This document shows, one piece after another, positions 50,103 through 61,500 of a stretch of DNA of 64,000 nucleotides; position 1 is the stretch's first letter, and each line of letters begins with the position of its first letter. Made by a program: the position numbers and the translations under genes. Below the pieces are notes generated by a model that did no database searches, was not told the origin of the DNA, and worked only from the letters and a program-made list of their open reading frames with translations. The DNA comes from Climacium dendroides (taxonomy: Eukaryota; Streptophyta; Bryopsida; Hypnales; Climaciaceae), in contig OX467087.1 of assembly GCA_950106755.1 (NCBI GenBank), positions 19,658,047 to 19,722,046 on the forward strand, written 5' to 3'.

Positions 50103-51978
50103 CAAAACTAGAATACAAATTCATTGGTGAAAGAAATTATCATTGAATTGACTCACTGTGTTTGCAAAATGGCTTTCAAATGTCAAAAAAATAACAAAAA
50201 AAGTTGCAAAAAACACATCTAAGGCTAAACCTCCTTCTATTAAAATGCTTCTTAGTCACTCATAACTTCATGAATTGATATGAAATTTTAGCCACGTGAA
50301 TTAGACTAGTATGTACAACTTTATTGGAAACGGATGGTGTATGAAGGAGAGACATGCCACCAAAGTTCACTGTAATCCAAAAATGTCGGACTTTTGAACT
50401 TCAAATTGCTCCCAAACATTCAAAACAACTTAAATTGATAAATTTTTTTATCACAATAACTAGACTTCAAGGGGAACATAATACAACAAATTTTATTGAA
50501 AAAAACATTGGATAAAGGAAATCAAGCGTCCAAAGTTGTAGCCTTCAAATGTAGTTTGGTGAACTCAAATTGAACCTGTGAACTTCAATTTGCTTTCGAG
50601 AAATCAATACATTTTGGATTGATCTAAATTTTTTACTAAATAAACTAGAAAAGAGAGCGCAAAATTTCCAACAAATTTTATTTAATTTGGACATTGGATG
50701 CAAAAATTACAACACTTTGAATTAGACTTGAAATTTTGTAAGGATACTTTTGGTCCCCTTCGGCGATGGGGGGGTAAGGTTGTTTTGAGTAGGTCATATG
50801 GAGATTCATTTGTGGGTTATTTTATTTAGATTGCAATGGACATATGCAATGTTTTTCATTGATTTTAGTGACATTAAATTTGGAACCTTTCTTAATTGTG
50901 TTTTTTATAATATGATTAATGAATTTTTCATTAAAAAATCTCAACAAAATTGTGGACAATCATTTCAGGACGGAGGGACTATTTAAATGGATTTCCACTT
51001 AATTTATTTTTAGATAAGTTATTTTAACTTAATTTGCCTATAATGACAGAGCTAATGCCTAAAGTGTAGTCAAACTTCAAAATCCTCTTCTAGATGTTTT
51101 TTTTAAAGAGAATTTTCACTAAAAGTGATGCAAATTTTCTTATAAGGAATATTGTATGAGATAAACAATCTTTTTTCTTTAGTGGATGAAATCATTAAAT
51201 TGCTACCAAATCTTGGAATAATATCACAATGTTTAGGATGAATGTACACTCCTTGGAATGATTAAAGAAAATTTCATCCAAATGTTGCAGATTTTCATTC
51301 ATGTCCATGGATGTAAATATCTTCATCACTATAGAGAAGATCATTTTCTTCATTGCCCCAAATAAATGAAAAAAAAAACCCAAAAAACCCTACCTTTGGT
51401 TTTGTATCCTCCATTTTGTTGTGATGTATGAGTGAAATATTTACATTTTTATATCTATTTCTATTTCATAGAAATGAAATCACATGTTTGTTTGGTGTAT
51501 GTTGCAAACTATTTCCAAATTGTTTTGGGGAAAAATTCCAAATCAGAATCATGAATTTGTGAAGAAAAAGTGAAAACAATTACATATCATATACATTGTA
51601 TAGTAGTTGACGCATTTCTAATCAACCCTCCATTTGGGCTACATAGATTGTTCATTTTCCATGTAGGAAGAGATGAATAGTGATTAACTATGGCGCAATT
51701 CCTAGTGCATTTGTAGCGCATTCTGATTGGCCACAAGATTCTCAATATTGCAACCAACTAACCCGTGGTGAATTTTTCAGCCAGCCTTTGGTAAAAAAAC
51801 AGGAAGGTTTGTATGATCAATATGGATTGAACATAATCTTTAACTAAAAAATTCATAGTAATTATATTTTGAAAAATAAAATTATGAAAAGTATGGAATC
51901 CTTTCAAACACAATTTTTGTACATAGAAAAATTTCTGCACTTAAAAAACCCGTGCTCTAGATATATATAATTGCTCAA

Positions 51979-53045
51979 CCCCTAAAGGATCATTATTGGC
52001 ACTTTAAAGAACAAATGGTGGGAATTCAGGTAGGTACCTATAGTCACAATTTTTGTCATGATTTTTTTAAATTGTTTTTAAAGATAGAAAAATTGATTAG
52101 CTTTGTGGGAATATTAATTTTTTTTCAATTAGTGCCCAAGAAATAAAAGTTATGTCCAAATAAGCTCGGAACAAGGAAGAAGGGGCAACAAAAAAAATTT
52201 CAAAAATTTGAATAATTTTTTTCTCATAGATTATATTTTTGTCTACATGGGAAGCTTTGATTCATTCCATTTAGATTCATTATGAGAAAATTCATGAACA
52301 ATCTTGTTTTTTGAGCAAACCAGAGCATCTTTTTCGAAAAACAACTTATGAGATTCATTTTTTAATGCAATTTTTGTAATTTATCAAGAAAAAAATTTCC
52401 ACATGGTTTAGTTTGCTTGCTAGAACAATCTCACCATTGAAATTAGTGCATTTTAATTCCATCTTAGAGATATTAATAACTTAGATTTTCCTTCTAAGTA
52501 TCTTGTACCTACTTCTACTTAATATTTTTTTAAAGAATAAAAATGAAGTTTTTTGTATTTTTTTTCTCTAGACCTTCAACTCAATTCTCTAGTCCCCCAA
52601 TGTGTTGAAACCTTTTTTTTTCTACTTTAAACATAAATATCTTGCAATTTGTGTAGTCAAGATTATTGAATTTTTTTTGACACATTCTCATACCAGTTAG
52701 GTGTAAGATCCTATGGTTAGGTGTGCAAAAAAACACATACAACAAGTTTAAAGTTTTTTTACTCTTTGCTATAGAAATGGCAATTTTCGAGTGTTTTTTG
52801 TAGAAAAAAAAGGCCTTGGTCCTTTAGACTGATGTTAAATGCAAATATCTTGCAATCTATGTGATTAAAGTTTCTGAAATTTTTTCCGCACACTCTCATA
52901 CTAGTTAGGTGTAAGATCCTACAATTAGATATGCAAAAACCCCCGAAAAACAATACTCAAGTTTTTATTTACTCTTTGCTATACAAATGATAGTTTTGAG
53001 TGTCTTTGTTTTTTTATTTATAAAAAAGCGTTGGTCCTTTAAGGG
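51979..53045. mobile_element. TTAA-type repeat element, long copy
   Basis: The left end follows TCAA as CCCCTAAAGGATC. The right end is GGTCCTTTAAGGG before TTAA at 53046-53049. The right part, about 210 bp, is tandemly duplicated (about 52623-52838 and 52839-53045), and both copies contain GTTAGGTGTAAGATCCTA. The middle aligns by eye with 14620-15300. Confidence 0.6.
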
Positions 53046-54999
53046 TTAAGTGGTTGAACTGAAATGGGTCTGCTACTTTACTCCAAAATTCATTCATGCT
53101 CCCCAAATTGATCTGAAAATTTCGGAATAGAAGTCTGTTATTATTATATTGTAGAAAAGTGTAGGTGATATAAATAACGGTTCAGTGAGTGACTCCAGTC
53201 GGTCCGTGCCACTCACTCCACTCTTCAGTTTGGATTTGCTTGCGCCATTATTTCCATGTTTGGCTCTTCTTTTGAGGCACGACGTGTTCTTCCCGCAGAT
53301 TTTGCACTTCGTCACCTTCCCTCCTCCTCCCTGAGTCCCTGTCCACGCTGCAGACTGATCGACTTCCTGCTCTGCTCTGCGCTGCACTGCGCTGCACAGG
53401 AAAAGACAAGACAGGACAGGACAGGGCGGCAATCAATATTCAATGTCAATTTGTCATTGTTGTTCCTGTCTGTCCTCCTGCACCCAAGCCAGGCGCAGAT
53501 GACAAATGCAGACGCCAGCCAGCTTCGTGACAACCTGCACAGCTTACCACCTGGACTACAGCAACTGGAGAATCAGACACAGGCACAGACACAGACAGAG
53601 ACACTTCAAGCGGTGTATATGGTGAACTTCGCTTCACATCTCTTCTCACCCTCTCACTTCAGTTATTAGTTGAGTCAGTGGCGGACTGGGTGGGTCAGTA
53701 TTAGTTTAGATCAATTTATGAGGATCTGAAAACATGCCTGAAATAATTGGAGAAATTGGAGGCACAGTATTCGGGTGTACAGTGATAGAGTTAAATGTTA
53801 TCGAAATGTAGTCGTCGTCTACGGACCTTAGCTGCGTTTTGGTCAAGATCTTTCATAAAAGCTGGTTAAGCTTTACCACTTACGGAAGATGACTAGATGT
53901 AACCAAGCCTTGGTCAGAACCCGCAGTGACGGAAACCAGGACTGGGTGCGACACGGACTTTCTGAAATGATGATATTCTGGCAATTTTTTTTTCTGAGTT
54001 GTACGAAGACTGAGTCCGCTTGAGATGAAATCATTGGAATGCTCTGCAACCAACATCCTCCTCTCAGGGCGGCACTCATTTTGCTGGGCACTTCAATAAC
54101 GTCATGGCAGGTCATGGAGTGGGTGGTAGTTTTTTTTTAGCGTTTTTAAATTTATATTTAGGATATTTTGCATTTTCTTGCAATTTTTGTTATTCTTGTA
54201 TCATACTTCAGGACAAGGGACACTTTTTCTCCCAGTGGATCAAGGCTGCTTTTGGTGTATGATAAGTTAGAAAATCTTGAATTCAAGATTGCCACAACAA
54301 TTTGTGAGCCATTTGTACAAGGAATTATTCTTAGAATAGTGACATTAGAATAGTGACATTGTTGGAAAAGGCTTCCCTGTTTTCCGTACTCGGAGTATAT
54401 TATGTTTGTTGGGGTGATTCCACGAATCTGGTTGCGTAACGTTATTCAGCAAGGCTCGAAGTCCCCCTCCTATTTACAAAATCAAGAGGTTGAATATTGT
54501 GTTGTTGTCAGGTGTTGAAAATTCAACAACCAAGTCAAGAGGTAAGCTAATCCGGAAAGTTACCAGTGAAAAACAACTACAGTAAGATGAATTCAAAGAG
54601 GGCAACGGCAAGAGGTTGGAGGAGTCGGAAGTGTGCAATCAGCATAAAAATGGATCTTTGCTAGTCTAAATCTTGGGCTACTTTAACAACTTTCGTGCAT
54701 AGACTCACAAAAACGCCCCAATTGCATTCCTGAGTGAAGTTATGTAACGCTACCAATTATACATAATGTTTCTATTAGTGTAGTCGATACAATACATTTC
54801 CTCACGATTTAGAACACGTTTTCAGCGAAATATCTCAAAACATCTGGCTAAATAATCACATTTTCTTCCGACAAGCTTGTAGCTACGTTAGAGCATATTT
54901 TTCTGATACTACTTGAAATCGAGCCACTGGATGTGAGGGTAAGCCTCGAAGCAGGCAGCCATGTGATCTGCTAAAGCTAAAGGTGAAGCAGGAAAACAT

Positions 55000-55575
55000 T
55001 CACACATCCCAACACTCGTTCATGCTGACACCCAAGGAAGTACAAGAGTTGGTAAACTACTGTTTCCTCTTCTCCTGCCACGACTGCCAGGTACGATCTT
55101 CAGTACTCCGGGGCTTGCCGACCTGTTTCTAGCAATGCAGCAGATAAAAATCATATTTAAGCCAACCTCATCCACATCCACATTCACATCCAATCCACAG
55201 GCGAGCATTTCGAGTGAGACTTCATAATTCTAATCCAATTAAGCCACTCGGGTAATGCACTGCACAAAAAAAGGGGGTTGGCAGCAAACTTCTATCTGCC
55301 CTCAGCAAGGGAAAGAGATCCTATCTACTCTTGTACTAGCACTGTTGGTGGCGGAGGTATTAGATAGAATAGGACCCGATTCTAGATTCGCACTAAGCAA
55401 GATCAACCTATTTCTTGCAATGCAGCAGATACAAATCATATTTAAGCCAACCTCATCCACATCCGCATCCACATCCAATCCACAAGCGAGCACTTCGAGT
55501 GAGAGTTCATAATACTAATCCGATTGAGCTTCTCAGGTAATGTACAGTAAAAGAAAAAAAAAAAAGAGGTTGGCA
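55000..55575 (-). pseudogene. Tandemly duplicated 3' end of receptor kinase copy B
   Basis: Two relics of a unit of about 288 bp lie downstream of the copy B stop codon. One keeps the coding tail: the minus-strand frame reads [17 protein letters not shown], against [17 protein letters not shown] in the real C terminus, and it carries the same TTGGCAGCAAAC and CCCTCAGCAAGGGAAAG downstream. The shared block GCAGCAGATA-AAATCATATT occurs at 55137 and 55423. The relics lack any kinase sequence and are not expected to be functional. Confidence 0.75.
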
Positions 55576-55588
55576 GCAAACTATCATA

Positions 55589-58500
55589 CTATCTGCCCTC
55601 AGCAAGGGAAAGCTTGACGGTGGGGAGGCTCGTGTCTTCTGTAATACTAGCACTGTTGGTGGCGGAGGTGTTAGATAAAATGGTTCCTGATTCTAGATTG
55701 GCCACACTAGGCAAGATCATAAAAGAATAATCATCGTTGGTAGAATCCCACAATTCTATGTCGTAGAGAGGCGAAGTCCGGAGGTTCTGATTGATGAGGT
55801 ACTTCAGCACATACTCCGGAATGGGCTGAGTACCTAAAAGCATGGCCAACACTTGAGAGATTGTAGGGCGAGAGGCGGGATTGTCATTCGCGCAGAGGAG
55901 AGAGATCTTCAGCACCCGGATCACCTCCTCTTTGTTGAACGCGCTGTGCAGGTTGGCGTCCGCCAGGCGCAGTAAGTGTTCCTCGTTGCCGGATTCGTGA
56001 GCCTTCCTGTACAGGTCCCTTATCTGCATAGCAACAAAGGAGCAATTGATATTCTTGGTAAGGTTGAGGACAACTGACTAGGGAGATAATCCTCTCTCCT
56101 ATTTCACTGACCCCCGATACCAACAGTGACTCATCTCTTGCAATCAGGAATAAAGACTTGCCACTTACTAGAATTAAGCAAAAACTGACTGGAACTCGGA
56201 TGTCTTAGGGAATATCGCGTATTTCTTTGTGAATATGAGAAAAACCTCATTGAAGAGGAAGTAGAGAACTTTGATGCCAAAATGGAGTGATATTCATTTC
56301 CAAAGTTTGCTCGACTAGAGCATTGGTAATTGATAGTAGGGTCAACCATGACTTAAGCACAACATGGTTGAAAGAATACAATGAGCACATGAAATAGTGG
56401 TTCACGTAATGACGCTTGTTAAAAGGCTTCTTCCATTGTGGCGGTTTTCAGAGCCTTGTTTCACCATTCATACCAATATTTTAGGTGGCCACATTTAGGT
56501 CGGTTGGTAATGGGTGCTGGTACCTTACACTTGGTTGACATGTATTCAATAAGTAAGTTGGGTGTAAGCATGACTTGGCTGATAATGTCTATGGTCACAA
56601 ATCTTTGAATGGAAATGGGTTGCCTTAAGTTCCTTCCAATACAGGTCTACAAACTCCCACTTTGAATGACGGCATTAGAAATCATCATACGTATGTGATG
56701 AAAATTTGATCTCAAGAGAGTTTGGCTCTCGTACCCAAAATGATCTTTCCATACAGATCTCCCAATGAAAGCACACTCCCCAATATTGGTTAGAATGCTT
56801 AAAAGGACGGAAATAGTATCCTCTACCTTACTAGGTGATGATTAAATAATAGACACGAAAAGCTATGTTGAAATGAAAAGATTATTTGGCAGTGGATATG
56901 ATGAGCGCACCTCGTCAATCAGACAGCTAGGAGTTCCATACTGCGTAACACTCATAGTAATTCTGCCAGTGACAATCTCCATGAGAAGGACGCCATAGCT
57001 GAACACGTCCACCTTCTCTGTAAGCTGACCTCGTGTAATTTCGGGTGCCATGTACCCTCTGAAACACATAGCGTTGCACGTTATTTTAGAAACCTGCAAA
57101 TGAACCCTGGATGCAGGATGTCACCAATTTGAAATACAAGGCTTCACCGAATAATTGCTACGAAGTGCACTGAAAACTCTTTATTAAGAACTTATCTCAA
57201 ACGACATTTTACAATATACTGCGCACTTGCCACACTATAATTGACTACAGCACACTTGTCATGCATTCAAACTACATCACAGTGAAAAAGTTGGAACCCC
57301 AATGTTAAGGAAGTTTGAGTGAAGCATGTCATCTCTGTAAGAAGAATTCACAGATATCAATCTGGAAATTGTCGCAGCCATTGCATCAAAAAGCAGTGGA
57401 TTTCATGTGTAGTGAAAGAGAATAGAATCAAGAGGCTGGGATGAGAATATACTTACAGAGTACCAGCAATGGCTGTGGTCAAATGGGTTTGTTCGTCAGG
57501 ACAGAGCTTGGCCAGCCCGAAGTCCGAAATTTTGGCTTCCAGATTGCTATCCAGAAGGATGTTACTCGCTTTAATGTCCCTGTGGATGATACGGGGATTT
57601 ATTTCGTCGTGTAAATAGGCGAGACCTCGAGCAGTTCCCACAATAATGTTAAACCGGGTTGGCCACTCGATAGAAATGATTTCCTCCGGGGTCCCTGAAG
57701 AGTTGCAAAAACATCTGATTATATTATTTACCCATGTGAACCCTAAAACCCAAAATCCAAGGAACAAAAGAGATCACCAGATTGGCTTCCAAGTAAGTAT
57801 GATCAGCTCACAGTAGAAATACCTCGAAATCATGAAATGTCGCCCTTCATTTGGCCCCTCTTTCAAATTTTATCCTAGATTGCATTTGAATTTGATTCAA
57901 TATTGGTTCCATTTGTAAGGAAGACATTTCGTGACTTATAGGATAACTCTAATTGGGTGGAAAATTTACCAAGTAAAGTTTCACGAAGACTTTTGCCCTC
58001 CAGATACTCGTACACGAGCAGTCGGTGACGGCCTTCAACGCAGCAACCCCGCAATTGGACGAGGTTTCTATGCTGCACTTTACTAATAATCGTCACCTCC
58101 GCCAAGAACTGGGGCTTCCCTTGCTTGGAGTCAAGAGCGAGCCTCTTCACTGCCACTTGCGTTCCATCCCTCATTTTTCCCTGAGGACAGTTCAGGCCAT
58201 AATCCAGTTGCGAAACCAACGATTAGAGCACGCATTATTTAATCCCTATAAATACAAATACGGTGACGCGCACTCAAAACAATAGCAGACCTGAGCAGGG
58301 CTTCTTTTTCATTTTCTCAGAAGTGCTAAAGTGGCGATTTAAAATTTGAGAGTGGTGCTCCAAATTTCAACATTCATATTGGATAGAAATATCACATTAG
58401 CACATATTACATGTCTATAATTTGATGTTCATTCACAATTTAATGATTTCATCCAAGTTTTTTTTTTAATTTGAAGTTTTTTTTCCGATTTCATCCAAGT

Positions 58501-61500
58501 TATTTCTGGTTTTTTTGGCCCTTCTTTAGCCAGATTATTTTTTCTGGTGCAATCTGGCACCAGAAAGCCAAAAAAAAGCCCTGGACCTGAGCCCCTGCCC
58601 AACACCGACCCCTGTCAGCAACAGCAACTCATCTGTACGTTCACCTTGGTTGACTTCTTAGCAAGTGATGGAATCATTTAGTGCAGGACTGGTTGAATGT
58701 CTACGGCCGCTGGCAATTGAATGAAAATGTCCGCTGTCACTACTAAGGACTACCTACTATCCATTTCAGACCTAAATATAGGGGCGATTTGAAGAGGCCG
58801 CTGGCTTTTAGAGCAGGGTCTCTCACATTGAAATTGCAGAAGACGTGCATACACAGTGATGAAAAGCTTGATCTCAAGAAAGTTGGCTATTACAGCCAAA
58901 GATCTCACTACTGCACACTACACACCTTCTGAAATCACGGAAGATGCTCTACCTTAACCTCCAAGCCTTGTGTCCCGGAGAATGACTACCGAAACACTCA
59001 ACGTTCACAGCACGCTGCAGGTAGTGTAGTGCAAATGGAATGAAAGATCGTGCGTAAGCTTACCAGAAAAACTTCCCCAAATCCACCCTCGCCCAACTTA
59101 TTGTCTTTGTGAAAATCACGAGTCGCCCTTTTGAGCTCCTTGTACGTGAACAAGTTGGTAGATATCGACGCCTTCGCAAAATCTGAACCGGAAGAAACAA
59201 ACCATCAAACCTTAATTGTTGTAGTCGGTTCCTCCATCCACTGTTACCAGAATCAACCACAGGTATTTGAAACGAGAATAGATTCCCAGAGTATTAAACC
59301 CCTGAAGGACCAAGGAGACCAAATTGGGACTCATGTTATTCTAGCAGTTTTCAGCAGGTAATCTGGGGACGCTTTTTCTGTCCGAATTCATATAGTTTGG
59401 GACCCAAAAATAAAAGACATTTCACGGATTTGGGTAACATAAACAATTTGGTCTCGTTTGAATTATATGATCCATACACGATCGATTGAATTGGTTGCGT
59501 AACAACCATGTCGATCGAGGCCTTGGTCCTTTGGGGTTAGGGGTCAGGGTTTAAGGAAGAAGGGTGCCAGCCCTACCTTCTTGAATCTCTCGAACGTACT
59601 TGCGGGCAGCTCGGTACTTGGTAGCCAGAACGACAATGATAATCATGAGAATGATAGCGAAAACACTGGTTCCCAACACGGCCAAATAAACCGGAAGCAA
59701 GTCTCTTTTCTTGTGATGCTGAACGGCGCATTCGTCACAACACAACAGCATCTTGTAGACGTCCTCAGGGTTTTCATTCAGATACACATCTTGCTCACAA
59801 AGCGGTTTTAGGCCAGGGTCCACCGCTTTTGTGCATTGACTCAAATTGACCTGCCAAATCACAACTCCCACAAACATGTCAAACCCACTTCCTTCTCAAC
59901 AATCTGACTAACGTAACAGCACCTTTCAAAAACCGACCTCTACAGATTCTCGCCTAATCCAGCCAAAAATTAGTCCATTTAATAATGGGAACAATGCTCA
60001 ATTGCATATTTGGATGCATTTAGGTGTAGTTACTTTACACTCAAATCTTACAGGCAGTGTTCCCAGAATTTTCACTATGACAGATAACTCCGGTTCAGTA
60101 AGAGGCTGTTTGTTCAAGGTCCACAGGACAATGACAAAGAGAACGATACACCTTTCTTCACTATTACATAGTAACGTCAACATTATTATATTAGCAGAAA
60201 TTCACAGCATTTGTGTGATTCCAGGCACCAGTTTGAAAACTTAAATCCATACTGGTCCTAGTTTTTAAGAGCTTCACTGTCACAATCGCAATTTTAATGC
60301 TCTGTGTCGCGTCATTGTAACAGCATTGACGCTTGATTTGACTGTGATAAGTGTGACATTGGTAACAGTCAAGACAGTGGCGAAAGCGCAGGGTATTGTG
60401 CTTGCTGTGATGAAGGTCAATTTGAGACTCACGTTTTGTAATTGGCATGGCAAGGGGATGGCCCTAACATTAGGATCAACAGCTTTCTGCCGAAGGATGA
60501 CATCGTCGCTGGTGTTCACAAACACGTCAATGCCTGCAACGCCATACAAGATTCCGTCCTCGAAAACTGCACGTGAACATCCAGCACTTGGTGTCAAGCT
60601 CTTCGACAAATGTTCCATTCCTAGTTATTTTCAAACGGAAGAAACAAGCAAACCCTCTTTGAAATGTTTCGCAACTTGCAAATTTCAACAAACACAGAAG
60701 CAAAATCACAAGCGATAAAGAATCCATCACTGGTACAAAGAACAAACAAGGCTACAGTATGGACTTTTTCCAAGAAGCTTCATTAAGCGTGAGAACTTCA
60801 CCGCCAACTACACAAATTTTGACCAATTCGAAGGACATAAACTACACAAGAATTACAAGGAGACGCAAAGGTCATGGGGATGAGCAATAGTGAGCCAAAA
60901 CGTAACTAGGAATATAAACACAGCAAATCAAAAGAGAGTGGAGGAACAGAGGAGACATGCAGAGCAACAAACCCTAAACCTCACTACCGGTATTCCATTT
61001 CGACATGAGATTTGCAACAAAAGATTTCGAAACATACAGAGAACTGTTTCATTGCAACTGTGCTGGCTAGTCTAGGCTGCACAATTACCTGGATACGTAA
61101 CAGTGGCGACCTCGCCCAAACCATCGAAGTCGAGATAGGGCTCCGTCCAGAACGTGACATTGGGCTTGAACCTCAAGGTTGCTTGGTAATCGAAGTAGGG
61201 ACGAATGGCCCAGAGTGGATTCCAAAGCGCATCGAGGTTACTGACATAAGTAACCGAGCTGTTCATCTGGCAGGAGAGCTTGCGCAGATTTGTAAGTGGA
61301 TCAGGAGGATTGTCCTCTTCACCCGGGCCGACGCTGAAGAAGAACACAACAACGTTATTCGCATTCAGATCCGCAATGGTGCGGTTGAGAGCCAGGTCAT
61401 CGATGTTAGAGAATTTGGTCCCATCCGTGAAGACGAGGATTATCTTCAGCTGGCTTCTAGGATTTAGGGTTGCCAATGCGGCGTCAAATCCGACAGTAAG

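Larger units (their letters stand above)
49531..55588. other. Repeat-rich spacer between tRNA-Gln and copy B
   Basis: The region is AT-rich without a recognised gene. It has an 81-bp tandem array, a TTAA-type element of about 1 kb, and the duplicated 3' end of copy B at 55000-55570. The interval 53.1-53.7 kb is GC-richer with short CTGC- and ACAGG-type runs. A 137-aa plus-strand frame at 53256-53669 is open there, but no second exon or domain supports it. Confidence 0.5.

Noticed and set aside
53256..53669. 137-aa plus-strand frame with a hydrophobic stretch ending SQAQ
   Set aside because: The stretch is internal and much of the rest comes from simple repeats. No second exon or homologue was recognised.
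60527..60745. Minus-strand frame in a copy B intron starting [19 protein letters not shown], like a signal peptide
   Set aside because: It reads into the next exon in the wrong frame, and copy A has nothing like it in the matching intron. Probably chance, although an alternative first exon cannot be excluded.
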